From Rhizobacter sp. SG703 (GTDB taxonomy: Bacteria > Pseudomonadota > Gammaproteobacteria > Burkholderiales > Burkholderiaceae_C): a DNA stretch of 64,000 nucleotides. The notes beneath the pieces were generated by a model, which worked only from the letters and a program-made list of their open reading frames with translations, did no database searches and was not told where the DNA came from. Position 1 is the first letter of the stretch, and each line of letters starts with the position of its first letter. Of the stretch, positions 1-10,184 are shown one piece after another. The position numbers and the translations under genes are program-made. The DNA is taken from contig NZ_JAAZQK010000003.1 of NCBI RefSeq assembly GCF_012275445.1, positions 372,001-436,000 on the forward strand. The letters are read 5' to 3'.

Positions 1-458
1 CGACGCTGCGGCCGTGGATTGCACGGGCGATGGCGGGCGGCTCGGTCGGCGGCGCGCTGCTGTGCGGCTGGCCGGTGCTGCAGCGGCTGCGCGACACGCG
101 CTGGGGCGAGCGGCTGTCAACGGACCAGAAGGCGGTGCTGGGCCGGCTGGCCGCGACGCTCGCGCCGCGCGAAGACCCGGCCGTGCGCGCGGCACGGCCC
201 GGCGGTGCGGCGGCGCGGGCACCGCAGGACGACGATGCGGCCGCGCCGCGTGGTGGGCGTGCGCAAGGCCTGGCCGGCCTCAGCGAACGCGAGCGCGAGG
301 TGCTCGCGCGCCTGGCCGCCGGCGACAGCAACAAGCTGATCGCGCGCGGGCTCGAACTGAGCCCGCACACCGTGAAGCGGCACGTGGCCAACCTGCTCGG
401 CAAGCTGGGCGTCGAGACGCGCGGCCAGGCGGCGGCGCGCTGGCGCCATGGTCCGTAG
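1..458 (+). CDS. LuxR-family transcriptional regulator, C-terminal part (5' end outside window)
   Basis: Only the last ~150 residues are present; the reading frame is open to the window edge. The C-terminal 60 residues form a LuxR/FixJ-type helix-turn-helix, with the motifs LSEREREVLARLAAG, NKLIARGL and SPHTVKRHVANLL. The preceding ~80 residues are Ala/Arg-rich and look like the tail of a longer helical domain. The ending RGQAAARWR resembles large MalT-type (ATP-binding plus TPR) LuxR regulators of Burkholderiales, but the sensor domain is not visible, so the signal cannot be assigned. A hairpin overlaps the stop codon. Confidence 0.85.
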   Translation, partial: TLRPWIARAMAGGSVGGALLCGWPVLQRLRDTRWGERLSTDQKAVLGRLAATLAPREDPAVRAARPGGAAARAPQDDDAAAPRGGRAQGLAGLSEREREVLARLAAGDSNKLIARGLELSPHTVKRHVANLLGKLGVETRGQAAARWRHGP

Positions 459-480
459 CCCGGACGCCCATCCGGGCTAC
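455..480. repeat. 10-bp perfect inverted repeat at the end of the LuxR gene
   Basis: The arms GTAGCCCGGA and TCCGGGCTAC are separated by 6 bases, and the first arm includes the TAG stop codon. There is no T-run after it, so it is a REP-like palindrome or weak transcription end rather than a classical terminator. Confidence 0.6.
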
Positions 481-512
481 ATGACAACCCCTCGCCCGGT
501 GGGTACACCGGT

Positions 513-565
513 CGATCCCCCGAGGGGATGCGGTCCGGCTTGGGGCGGCCCGGCGCTCGGCCCGC
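513..565 (-). repeat. Dispersed double-hairpin repeat, copy 1
   Basis: One of three near-identical ~52-base elements in the window (others at 33020-33071 and 53198-53250). Read on the minus strand it has a GC-rich hairpin (GCGGGCC...GGCCCGC type) followed by a small hairpin (ATCCCC/GGGGAT type). It lies 19 bases beyond the stop codon of the minus-strand histidine kinase, where it could end transcription or protect the mRNA 3' end. Confidence 0.75.
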
Positions 566-584
566 TTGACGCCAGACATGGAAC

Positions 585-2815
<2,231 letters not shown>

Positions 2816-2819
<4 letters not shown>

Positions 2820-3352
2820 CGGACGTCGAGCAGCCGCAGCTGCCAGACCGCGCGGCCGTAGTGCACCGCGGTGCGCAGCTCGGGCTGGTCGTCGAACGGG
2901 TAGATGATGACGAGCGGCCCCTTGTCGCGCACCGGCATCGGCTTGTCGTCGAGCAGCCAGGCCACCATCACGTCGCTGGTCGCGGCGTCCTCGATCGGGA
3001 TGTCGACCTTGTAGTCGTTCAACGCCACCGCACGCACCAGCTGGCCCTGTGCCCCGGCGGCGGCCAGCAGGTCGCGCAGCCGCACGCCGGTGAACTTGCG
3101 CGGCGTCGCGTACCACGGCGTGCGGGTCGAGAAGCTGAGCTGCGGCAGCTTCTGCAGCGCCGCTGCATCGAACGACAGGCCGTCAGGGCCGTTGCGGTGC
3201 TGGATGCCGCCGATGATCGTCAGCAGCGGCTTGCCTTCGGGCGCGTCCGCCGCGCGCGCCGCGCCTGCGATCCAACACAGGCCGACCGCGGCCAGCAGCA
3301 GGCCGGCTCGGCGTCGATCCTCCCCTCCGCTCCAAAGTCTCGATCGTCCCAT
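2816..3352 (-). CDS. Periplasmic molybdopterin-oxidoreductase-fold protein coupled to the histidine kinase
   Basis: A 178-residue protein with an N-terminal export signal (basic start, hydrophobic LLLAAVGLCWIAG, AARA-type cleavage). The mature part resembles the oxidoreductase molybdopterin-binding (SUOX-like) fold, with segments such as GVRLRDLLAAAG, VRAVALNDYKVDIP and KGPLVIIYPFDD. The mature chain contains no cysteine, so the Mo-ligating Cys of true sulfite-oxidase-type enzymes is missing. A catalytic role is doubtful; a binding or sensing role is more plausible. It is the first gene of a two-gene operon and overlaps the kinase start by 4 bases. Similar small proteins occur beside sensor kinases and diguanylate cyclases. 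Confidence 0.8.
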
Positions 3353-3421
3353 CTGACGGATTTTGCATTGGTTTCACCGCATGGCCCGCCGCCGGAGCGC
3401 CGGCTCGGCCGCGGCCGCCCC

Positions 3422-3736
3422 TCAACCGAAGTGGCAGATGTAGTGCATCGTGCTGGTCACCTCGATGTCGAAGGCCGACTGGCCCGGCACCGAGAACGAC
3501 TGGCCGGCGGCGTACGACTGCCAGGCCTCGCTGCCGTCCAGGCGGATGCGGCAGCCGCCTTCGACGACCTCCATCACCTCCGGCGCGCCGGTCGTGAAAC
3601 GCAGCGTGGCCGGCAGGATCACGCCGACGCTCTTCTTGCTGCCGTCGGCGAGCTCGATGCCGTGCGAGACGCACTTGCCGTCGAAGTAGACGTTGGCGCG
3701 GGTCGAGATGGTGGCGGTGATCTTGTCGGTGGTCAT
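3422..3736 (-). CDS. ppnP: Pyrimidine/purine nucleoside phosphorylase PpnP (DUF1255)
   Basis: A 104-residue single-domain cupin that phosphorolyses a broad range of nucleosides to free base and ribose-1-phosphate in the cytoplasm (role known for E. coli PpnP/YaiE). Family signatures are visible: [16 protein letters not shown] near the N-terminus, [14 protein letters not shown], and the C-terminal cupin strands [14 protein letters not shown] and YICHFG. The ATG was chosen because it starts MTTDKIT, which gives the usual family length; an upstream extension would run into the divergent kinase promoter. It is monocistronic, divergent from the Ser/Thr kinase, with only 72 bases between the starts. 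Confidence 0.93.
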   Translation of the reverse strand: MTTDKITATISTRANVYFDGKCVSHGIELADGSKKSVGVILPATLRFTTGAPEVMEVVEGGCRIRLDGSEAWQSYAAGQSFSVPGQSAFDIEVTSTMHYICHFG

Positions 3737-3808
3737 GGTCGGGTCGACGAAGGATGGTGGACGGAACGGCGGAAGTGTAGGGGCGAAGTCGCCGGGTAAA
3801 CTGCCCCG

Positions 3809-5542
3809 ATGAGCACACCGACCGGCAGCGCGGGCCTTCAAGACGACCAGGGCGCGCTGCGTCCCGGCACCCGGCTCGGCGAGTTCGAGATCCTGCGCGT
3901 GCTCGGTGTCGGCGGCTTCGGCATCGTCTACCTCGCGATGGACCATGCGCTGGAGCGCCAGGTCGCGATCAAGGAGTACATGCCCGCCGCGATGGCCGCC
4001 CGCGGCGACGGCGACCAGGTGTCGCTGCGCTCGCAGGCGCACCTCGAGACCTTCGGCATCGGGCTGCGCTCGTTCGTCAACGAGGCCAAGCTGCTCGCGC
4101 GCTTCGACCACCCGTCGCTGGTCAAGGTCTACCGCTTCTGGGAAGCCAACGGCACCGCCTACATGGTGATGCCGTACTACGCCGGCCGCACGCTGAAGGA
4201 AGAGCGCAAGGCGCTCACCGGCGTGCCGAGCGATGCGTGGATCCGCGGCGTGATCGACCCGCTGCTCGGCGCGTTGCAGGTGCTGCACGACGAAGACGTG
4301 TTCCACCGCGACATCGCGCCCGACAACATCCTGCTGCTGCCGTCGGGCCTGCCGGTGCTGCTGGATTTCGGTGCCGCGCGCCGCGTGATCGGCGACCGCA
4401 CGCAGACGCTGACCGCGATCCTGAAGCCGAACTACGCGCCGATCGAGCAGTACGCCGACGTTGGCCAGCTGCGCCAGGGGCCGTGGACCGACCTGTACGC
4501 GCTCGGCGCGGTGCTGCATTTCGTGATCACCGGCCGGCCGCCGGTGCCGTCGGCCGCGCGCGCGGTGCACGACGATGCCAAGCCGCTCGCGCAGCTCGAC
4601 GAGGTGCAGCGCGGCACCATCGGCCAGCCGCTGCTGCGCTCGATCGACTGGGCGCTCGCGGTGCGGCCGAGCCACCGGCCGCAGAACGTCGCGCAGTTCC
4701 GCGATGCGCTCGACGGCCGGCTCGTGCCGCCGGAGCGGCCGCTCGCCGATGGCGAGGCGACGCAGCCGGTGTCGCGCGAGCAGGTGCAGGCCGCGTGGTC
4801 GCCGACGCAGCCGATCGACGGGCAACCGACGGTGTTCCAGCCGACGGTGGCGGCGACGCAGCCGAAGGCGGCGGTCGCGCCACGGACCGCGGCGGTGGTT
4901 TCGGCGCCGGCGTTGTCACCGCCGCCTGCGCCGCCGCGCCGCGATGCCGCCGCACCGCCGGCGGCCGAACCGCCGAAGCGCCGCGGCGTGCTGATCGCCG
5001 GTCTCGCCGGTGTCGCCGTGCTGGCGATCGCGGCGGTGTTCGCGATGAAGGGTCGCGGTGGGCCCGAGGTGGAACCGGCCTACGCCGAACCGTCGGCCGC
5101 GTCGGCGCCCGCGCCGATCGCGATCGAGCCGCCGGCGTCGGCGCCGGTCGCCGCGGTCGTCGAGCCTGCTGCCGTCGCGACGCTGCCGGCCGTGGCGGAC
5201 GCCGCGGCGTCCGAGCCCGCCGCCGCGCAGGCGGCCGACGGCAAGGCCCCTGCGGCGGCCGCAAAGCACCGCGCCGAACCGAAAGCTGCCGTGGCCGAGT
5301 TGCCGCCGACGACCCAGGCAGCACAGCCGGCCGTCGCGACGACGCCGGCCGCGGCCGCCGCCACCGAGGCCGCCGGGCCGAAGACGCCCGGCGAAGCCTG
5401 CGGCGCACGCAAGTTCCTCGCACGCCTGACCTGCATCCTGCGCGAGTGCGAGACCAACCCGGCGTTCCACGACCACCCGCATTGCGTGCGGGCGCGCGAA
5501 CTCGAAGACGAGCGCAAGCGCAAGGAATTGAACGGAGGCTAG
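3809..5542 (+). CDS. Membrane-anchored serine/threonine protein kinase
   Basis: A 577-residue Hanks-type kinase. The catalytic domain (about 25-300) has the Gly-rich loop [13 protein letters not shown] with Lys55, HRDIAPDN with catalytic Asp169, DFG at 187-189, and a P+1/APE-like segment [10 protein letters not shown] Pro/Ala-rich linker follows, then one membrane helix (about 392-413), a long low-complexity Ala/Pro extracytoplasmic stretch and a short Cys-containing tail ([21 protein letters not shown]). The kinase faces the cytoplasm and the tail the periplasm. The paired cysteines in the tail suggest disulfides and a possible sensor function. No phosphatase or FHA gene is adjacent, so its substrates are unknown. 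Confidence 0.93.
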   Translation: MSTPTGSAGLQDDQGALRPGTRLGEFEILRVLGVGGFGIVYLAMDHALERQVAIKEYMPAAMAARGDGDQVSLRSQAHLETFGIGLRSFVNEAKLLARFDHPSLVKVYRFWEANGTAYMVMPYYAGRTLKEERKALTGVPSDAWIRGVIDPLLGALQVLHDEDVFHRDIAPDNILLLPSGLPVLLDFGAARRVIGDRTQTLTAILKPNYAPIEQYADVGQLRQGPWTDLYALGAVLHFVITGRPPVPSAARAVHDDAKPLAQLDEVQRGTIGQPLLRSIDWALAVRPSHRPQNVAQFRDALDGRLVPPERPLADGEATQPVSREQVQAAWSPTQPIDGQPTVFQPTVAATQPKAAVAPRTAAVVSAPALSPPPAPPRRDAAAPPAAEPPKRRGVLIAGLAGVAVLAIAAVFAMKGRGGPEVEPAYAEPSAASAPAPIAIEPPASAPVAAVVEPAAVATLPAVADAAASEPAAAQAADGKAPAAAAKHRAEPKAAVAELPPTTQAAQPAVATTPAAAAATEAAGPKTPGEACGARKFLARLTCILRECETNPAFHDHPHCVRARELEDERKRKELNGG

Positions 5543-5561
5543 CGGTCTGGCCTGACTCTCC

Positions 5562-5660
5562 GTTCGCCCTGAGCCTGTCGAAGGGTTCTGCGTACACAAA
5601 CCGTTCGCGCTGAGCCTGTCGAAGCGCTGCGCGCAGGCTTCGACAAGCTCAGCCCGAACG
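5562..5660. repeat. Three copies of a 24-base dispersed repeat forming a hairpin
   Basis: Two direct copies (5562-5584 and 5602-5625, core TGAGCCTGTCGAAG) are followed by an inverted copy (5637-5660, core CTTCGACAAGCTCAG). The second and third copies can fold into a long stem with an ~11-base loop. This resembles the REP/BIME-like repeats common in betaproteobacterial intergenic regions. It lies between the convergent kinase and ABC-transporter genes and may terminate or stabilise both transcripts. Confidence 0.8.
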
Positions 5661-5697
5661 GGGTCTGAGGCGAGGTGCGCACATGGACGCCGGCCCC

Positions 5698-6465
5698 TCA
5701 GTGCAATGCCGACAGGAACTGCTTCAGCTCCGCCGTCTGCGGCGCGCCGAACACCTGCGCCGGCGAGCCGACCTCGTGAATCCGCCCGGCATGCATGAAC
5801 ACCACGCGATCGGCGACCTTGCGGGCGAAGTTCATCTCGTGCGTGACCATCAGCAGCGTCATGCCCTCGTCGGCCAGCGTCTCGACGACGCGCAGTACCT
5901 CGCCGACCAGTTCCGGGTCCAGCGCCGACGTGATCTCGTCGCACAGCAGCACCGCCGGCTCCATCGCGAGCGCCCGAGCGATCGCGACGCGCTGCTGCTG
6001 GCCGCCGGACAACTGCTCCGGCTGCGCATCGAACTTCTCGGCCAGCCCGACGCGCTCCAGCAGCCGGCGCGCCTGCGCGGTGCAATCCGGGTCGGCCTTC
6101 TTCTTGACCAGCGTCGGCGCGAGCATCACGTTGCGGCCCACGCTGAGGTGCGGGAACAGGTTGAAGCCCTGGAAGATCATCCCGACGCGCTGGCGCAGCG
6201 CGCGCATCGCTGCCGCATTGCCGTGCAGCAGCGGCTGGCCGTCGACCGTCAGCGAGCCTTCCTGGAACCGCTCCAGCCCGTTCACGCAGCGCAGCAGCGT
6301 GCTCTTGCCCGAGCCGCTCTTGCCGATGATCGCGATCACCTCGCCGCGCACGACCGACAGGTCGATGCCCTTCAGCACCTCGTTCGTGCCGAAGCGCTTG
6401 CGCAGCCCGGCGATCTGCACGATCGCCTCGGGCGCGGCGGGGGCAGTGATCTCAGGCGTGACCAT
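5698..6465 (-). CDS. Polar amino-acid ABC transporter, ATP-binding subunit
   Basis: A 255-residue GlnQ/HisP-type ATPase that powers amino-acid import at the cytoplasmic face. It has Walker A GKSGSGKST, Q-loop FQGFNLF, signature LSGGQQQRVAIARAL, Walker B VLLCDE followed by ITSALDPE, and the H-switch VTHEM. It is the last gene of the operon gntR, binding protein, permease, permease, ATPase, and its start overlaps the preceding permease by 14 bases, indicating coupled translation. The N-terminal ~15 residues are an Ala/Pro-rich extension. The substrate cannot be read from this subunit. Confidence 0.95.
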   Translation of the reverse strand: MVTPEITAPAAPEAIVQIAGLRKRFGTNEVLKGIDLSVVRGEVIAIIGKSGSGKSTLLRCVNGLERFQEGSLTVDGQPLLHGNAAAMRALRQRVGMIFQGFNLFPHLSVGRNVMLAPTLVKKKADPDCTAQARRLLERVGLAEKFDAQPEQLSGGQQQRVAIARALAMEPAVLLCDEITSALDPELVGEVLRVVETLADEGMTLLMVTHEMNFARKVADRVVFMHAGRIHEVGSPAQVFGAPQTAELKQFLSALH

Positions 6466-7099
6466 GAAGCTTTCTCTCCAGCGAACGGGCCCACAGGGAC
6501 ACCGGGAAGCACAACGCGAAATACAGCAGCGCGACGAATGCGAACACCGTGAACGGGCGGAAGGTCGCGTTGGCGATCGTCGAGCCGGTCTTGGTCAGCT
6601 CGGCGAAGCCGATCACCGACGCGAGCGCGGTGCCCTTGATGATCTGCACCGCGAAGCCGACCGTCGGCGGCACCGCGACCCGCAGCGCCTGCGGGCCGAT
6701 CACGTGCCGCAGCTGTTCGCCCAGGTTCATCGCGAGCGCGCTCGACGCCTCCCACTGGCCCTTCGGCACCGCGTTGACGCAGCCGCGCCAGATCTCGGTG
6801 AAGAACGCGCTGCTGTAGAGCGTCAGCGCGATGGCCGCGGCGGTCCAGTTCGACAGCGACAGCCCGAGGCCCGACAGCCCGAAGAACAGGAAGAACAACT
6901 GCATCAGCAGCGGCGTGCCCTGGAACAGCTGCACGTAGCCGGCGATCAGCCGTTCGGCGCGCGGCATCGCGAGCCGCGCCACCAGCAGCGCGAGCCCGAC
7001 CAGCGCGCCGCCGATGAAGGCGACCAGCGACAGCGCCACCGTCCAGCGCAGCGCGAGCAGCAGGTTGCGCAGGATTTCCCAGAGCGTGAACTCGACCAT
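6452..7099 (-). CDS. Polar amino-acid ABC transporter, permease subunit 2
   Basis: A 215-residue HisM/GlnP-family inner-membrane protein with about five hydrophobic segments (for example LRWTVALSLVAFIGGALVGLA and LLMQLFFLFFGL). The family EAA loop, which contacts the ATPase, is present around EASSALAMNLGEQLRHVIGPQA. It starts 3 bases after the stop of permease 1 and overlaps the ATPase gene. The two different permeases should form the heterodimeric channel. Confidence 0.94.
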   Translation of the reverse strand: MVEFTLWEILRNLLLALRWTVALSLVAFIGGALVGLALLVARLAMPRAERLIAGYVQLFQGTPLLMQLFFLFFGLSGLGLSLSNWTAAAIALTLYSSAFFTEIWRGCVNAVPKGQWEASSALAMNLGEQLRHVIGPQALRVAVPPTVGFAVQIIKGTALASVIGFAELTKTGSTIANATFRPFTVFAFVALLYFALCFPVSLWARSLERKLHGHA

Positions 7100-7102
7100 C
7101 GG

Positions 7103-7762
7103 CTACTTTCCGAAGATGAGGCGCGGGCCGATCCAGTTCAGCAGGCGGCGCAGCGCGATCGACAGCACCAGGTAGATCGCGGTGCCGACGATGAAGGCCT
7201 CGAAGGCCCGGAAGTTGCGCCCCTGGATCAGGTTCACCGCATGCGAGAGCTCGGCCGTCGCGATCTGCCCGCATACCGCCGAGCCGAGCATCACGATGAC
7301 GATCTGGCTGACCATCGCCGGCCACACGCGCTTCAGCGCCGGCGGCAGCACGACGCGGGTGAACACCTGCATCTCGCTGAGCGCCAGGCTGCGCGCCGCC
7401 TCGACCTGGCCGCGCGGCGTGGCGGCGATGCCGGCCCGCACGATCTCGGCCGCATACGCGCCGAGGTTGATCACCATCGCGAGCACCGATGCGGCCTCGG
7501 GCGACAGCCGCACGCCCAGGCTCGGCAGCCCGAAGAACAGGAAGAACAGCTGCACGATGAACGGCGTGTTGCGGATCAGCTCCACATACGCGCCGGCCGC
7601 GAAGCGCAGCCCTGCCGCGCCGTGCAGCCGCGCCCACGCGCAGGCCACGCCGAGCGCCAGGCCGAACACCGCCGACACGCCGGTCAGCGCGAGCGTGATG
7701 CCCACGCCCTTGGCCATCAGCGGCCATTCGGCCAGCACGGCCGGGAAGTCGAGGCTGATCAT
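7103..7762 (-). CDS. Polar amino-acid ABC transporter, permease subunit 1
   Basis: A 219-residue HisM-family permease, paralogous to its downstream neighbour (shared NTPFIVQLFFLFFGLPSLGV-type helix). The EAA-like motif is in EAARSLALSEMQVFTRVVLPPA. It follows the binding-protein gene by 17 bases. Together with permease 2 it forms the membrane channel. Confidence 0.94.
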   Translation of the reverse strand: MISLDFPAVLAEWPLMAKGVGITLALTGVSAVFGLALGVACAWARLHGAAGLRFAAGAYVELIRNTPFIVQLFFLFFGLPSLGVRLSPEAASVLAMVINLGAYAAEIVRAGIAATPRGQVEAARSLALSEMQVFTRVVLPPALKRVWPAMVSQIVIVMLGSAVCGQIATAELSHAVNLIQGRNFRAFEAFIVGTAIYLVLSIALRRLLNWIGPRLIFGK

Positions 7763-7779
7763 CGCGGGCGCGGTTCAGC

Positions 7780-8577
7780 TCACTGGGGCAGGTCGCCGGC
7801 CGGGCGGCCGAGCCACCTGACCGCCATCTTGTCGAGCTCGCCGCTCTTCTTCGCGTCGGCGATGATCTCGTTGACCTTCGCGCGCAGCTTGTCCTCGCCC
7901 TTGGCGACGCCGATGAAGTTCGGCGAGTCCTTCAGCAGCAGCTTGAACTCGGTGCCGAGCTGCGGGTTCTTCGCCATCATCGCGCCGGCCACCGACGCGC
8001 CGGTCGCGATCAGCTGGGTCTGGCCCGACACGTAGGCCGAGACGGTCACGTTGTTGTCCTCGAAGCGCTTCACGTCCAGGCCCGACGGCGCGATCTTGCC
8101 GAGCTCCTGGTCTTCCATCGCGCCGCGCGTCACGCCGATGCTCTTGCCGGCCAGGTCGGCCGGCGTCTTCACCGTCAGCGTCTTCGGGCCGAACACCGCC
8201 TGGAAGAACGGCGAGTACGCGGCGGTGAAGTCGATCACCTTCTCGCGGTCGGGGTTCTTGCCGAGCGTCGAGATCACCAGGTCGGCCTTCTTCGTCTGCA
8301 GGTACGGGATGCGGTTCGAGCTCGTCACCGGCACCAGCTCGACCTTCACACCGAGCTTCGCGGCGATCAGCGTGGCCATGTCGACGTCCAGGCCCTGCGG
8401 CTTCAGGTCGGTGCCGACGAAGCCGTACGGTGGGTAGTCGGTCGGGATCGCGATCGTGATCAGCTTCTTCGCCAGCACGTCGTCGAGCGCGGTCTGCGCC
8501 TGCGCGGCGGACGCCGCGAACAGCAGCGGGGCAGCGGCCAGCAGGCCGAGGGCTTTCAGGAAACAGCGGTGGCTCAT
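7780..8577 (-). CDS. Amino-acid ABC transporter, periplasmic substrate-binding protein
   Basis: A 265-residue SBP_bac_3-family protein. A Sec signal peptide ends at about residue 28 (AASAAQAQ). The mature domain has the family pattern IAIPTDYPPYGFVG, GLDVDMATLIAAKLGV, NRIPYLQTKKADLVI, DFTAAYSPFFQ and the DLAGKSIGVTRG hinge strand. It captures a polar amino acid or related small solute for the two permeases. Its ATG lies 2 bases beyond the stop of the gntR gene, so it may be read from the gntR message. An internal operator-like site about 80 bases upstream suggests a second, regulated promoter as well. Confidence 0.94.
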   Translation of the reverse strand: MSHRCFLKALGLLAAAPLLFAASAAQAQTALDDVLAKKLITIAIPTDYPPYGFVGTDLKPQGLDVDMATLIAAKLGVKVELVPVTSSNRIPYLQTKKADLVISTLGKNPDREKVIDFTAAYSPFFQAVFGPKTLTVKTPADLAGKSIGVTRGAMEDQELGKIAPSGLDVKRFEDNNVTVSAYVSGQTQLIATGASVAGAMMAKNPQLGTEFKLLLKDSPNFIGVAKGEDKLRAKVNEIIADAKKSGELDKMAVRWLGRPAGDLPQ

Positions 8578-8579
8578 CG

Positions 8580-9413
8580 TCAGTACTCCGGGGTGGACGA
8601 GGAAGGGGGATCGGTCAGCAGCGGCGTGAAGAGGCCTTTGCGAACTGCCGCGCTTGTATGCAAGGCCTGTGCCTTGCCTGCCTTGCCGGCCGGCTTGACC
8701 CCGCCGACCGGCGACAGCGCGCTGCGCAGCGAGGCCAGCGGGTCGACGGCGCCGCTCGGGTCGAGGTGGGCGGCCACGCTGTCGATGTGGCGGCGCATCA
8801 GCTCGGCCGCGCCGGCCGCATCGCCGCGTTCGAGCGCGGCGACGATCCCGGCATGCTCGGCACACGACTGCGCGGCCTCGTGGTTCGACTGGTACAGCAC
8901 TGCGATCAGCGTGGTTCGGGCGGTCAGGTCGCGCAGGATCTCGGCCAGCGTGCCGTTGCCGGCGCACTCGGCGAGGCAGACGTGGAAGTCCCCCAGCAGG
9001 AAGCTGCGCTCGCCCGCATCGGCCGCGGCCACGGCCGCCTGCTCCTGCGCGACGTGCGCGCGCAGCCGCCGCAGCGGCGCGCCCGCCAGCGGTGCGGCCA
9101 GCGACTGCAGCAGGCCGGTCTCGATCAGCCGCCGCGCGGCGAACGCCTCGCGGGCGTCATCGGGCGAAGGCTGCACGACGAACCAGCCGCGGCGCGAATT
9201 GACCTCGACCATGCCGCGCGCTGCCAGCCGCGTCAGCGCTTCGCGGACGATGGTGCGGCTGACGCCGAACAGGTCGGCCAGCGGCTGTTCACCGAGCCGT
9301 GCACCGGGCGCGAGCTTGCGCGCGAGGATCGCGTCGACGATGCGGTCGGCAATGTGTTCGGGCTTGTTGCGGATGGCGGGCACCAGCGTGAGGCATGGAT
9401 TGGTTGCATACAA
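8580..9413 (-). CDS. GntR-family (FCD/FadR-type) transcriptional regulator of the transporter operon
   Basis: Up to 277 residues. The N-terminal winged HTH is clear (IADRIVDAILARKLAPGARL, then SRTIVREALTRLAARGMVEV), followed by an all-helical FCD ligand domain (EAFAARRLIETGLLQ, GDFHVCLAECAGNGTLAEIL, EHAGIVAALERGD). The last ~45 residues (after DPLASLRSAL) are low-complexity and make it longer than the usual ~230. The start is uncertain: the longest frame begins with TTG inside an operator-like palindrome, and a GTG 30 bases downstream (9383) would still keep the whole HTH. As first gene of the transporter operon it is probably an autoregulated, substrate-responsive repressor. Confidence 0.88.
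   Translation of the reverse strand: MYATNPCLTLVPAIRNKPEHIADRIVDAILARKLAPGARLGEQPLADLFGVSRTIVREALTRLAARGMVEVNSRRGWFVVQPSPDDAREAFAARRLIETGLLQSLAAPLAGAPLRRLRAHVAQEQAAVAAADAGERSFLLGDFHVCLAECAGNGTLAEILRDLTARTTLIAVLYQSNHEAAQSCAEHAGIVAALERGDAAGAAELMRRHIDSVAAHLDPSGAVDPLASLRSALSPVGGVKPAGKAGKAQALHTSAAVRKGLFTPLLTDPPSSSTPEY
8654..8663. promoter_or_regulatory. Operator-like site TTGTATGCAA (copy C), inside the 3' end of gntR
   Basis: Exact copy of the near-palindromic 10-mer also found at 9404 and 9476. The TTG..CAA half-sites fit the general operator shape of FCD-type GntR proteins. It lies about 77 bases upstream of the binding-protein start, where a repressor could control an internal promoter. Confidence 0.5.
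9404..9413. promoter_or_regulatory. Operator-like site (copy A, reads TTGTATGCAA on the minus strand) at the gntR start
   Basis: On the minus strand the 10-mer coincides with the possible TTG start codon of gntR. A bound dimer here would block translation-start DNA or the promoter, consistent with autoregulation. Confidence 0.5.
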
Positions 9414-9764
9414 GCCGGTTCACCAAAATGAGGCATCAGGGCTTGCAGCGCCCACCCGGATCGGGTGCGGCGGGGTTGTATGCAAGTGCCGGGCCCGAAC
9501 GGCCGGGCTTGGCGACAGCACGAACCTGCGGTGGTTGTCATGGCCATCTTGATGGATGGATTCGCGCCGCGGCTGCGTTAGGCTGCGAACCGGATCGATC
9601 GAATGCGGCGCCCATCGGCGCTGCGCCAGAAGCTCCAAGCCCCTTGCCGGCGATTGCCGGGCGGCATCCGTCAGCACCGCAATGGCTTGTCGAGCCTCCC
9701 TCCTTCGGGGGCCCTGGCATCCCTGCGCGGTACCGCACAATGACCCGCAAACAGGGAGAAGCAG
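9414..9764. other. Intergenic stretch between gntR and the accessory island
   Basis: About 350 bases without a convincing gene. The left part should hold the minus-strand gntR promoter with the paired operator-like sites. The right part ends with a GGGAGAA ribosome-binding site for the transporter remnant. This is the left border of the island; I saw no integrase, tRNA end or direct repeat marking it. Confidence 0.5.
9476..9485. promoter_or_regulatory. Operator-like site TTGTATGCAA (copy B) upstream of gntR
   Basis: Same 10-mer in inverted orientation, 72 bases from copy A. The pair flanks the probable gntR promoter. Confidence 0.5.
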
Positions 9765-10184
9765 GTGTCGATTCAAACAGCGCCAAGTGCGCCGGTGCGC
9801 ACATCGCCCGAAGATGACGCGGCTGCAGTTTCTGCGGCGCCGGAAATCTCTCCGCTGATGGCACGGTGCCTGATCGCGAGGCTGCACCATGTGGCCGCTG
9901 ACTCGGCCCACTTCGCCCATCAGCTGGGCTGGCCGCCCACCCACCGACCCATCACGATCGACCTGCTGCTGGCTCCCCAGCGCTTGGGCCTTGAGGCCAG
10001 GCTCAACCGCAGCCACCCGGGCCGCCTGAACCTCGCGCCGCTGCCTGCGCTGGCCTTGATGAACGATGCTTGGCAAGTGCCGTGTGATCGAGTACTTGCC
10101 GAGCCCGGTGCAGACGGCCGTCTGCGATCGGTGAAATGCGGACGTCGTTGCTCGCCCGAGGGCCATCGATCATGCCCTTCGTGA
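9765..10184 (+). pseudogene. Type I secretion ABC transporter (RtxB/HlyB type), N-terminal C39-like fragment only
   Basis: Starts with GTG after GGGAGAA. Residues ~29-105 match the start of RTX-transporter ATPases, which begin with a C39-peptidase-like domain: LIARLHHVAADSAHFAHQLG, then LLLAPQRLGLEARL and LAPLPALALMNDAW. After about residue 105 (near 10079) the similarity stops. The reading frame ends at residue 139, and the next gene begins before its stop. The membrane and nucleotide-binding domains, some 600 residues, are absent from the window. I read it as a 5' remnant left by recombination at a former RTX export operon. A free-standing short C39-like protein is the alternative. The family assignment is from recalled pattern, not a search. 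Confidence 0.6.

Noticed and set aside
9414-9764. Attachment site or integrase remnant at the left edge of the island
   Set aside because: I looked for a tRNA end, direct repeats shared with the right edge near 19.5 kb and integrase or transposase coding sequence and saw none.
10136-10171. Earlier start for small-family paralogue 1
   Set aside because: It would add 12 residues absent from the other two paralogues, which begin with the same M-x-F-x-NEYIS.
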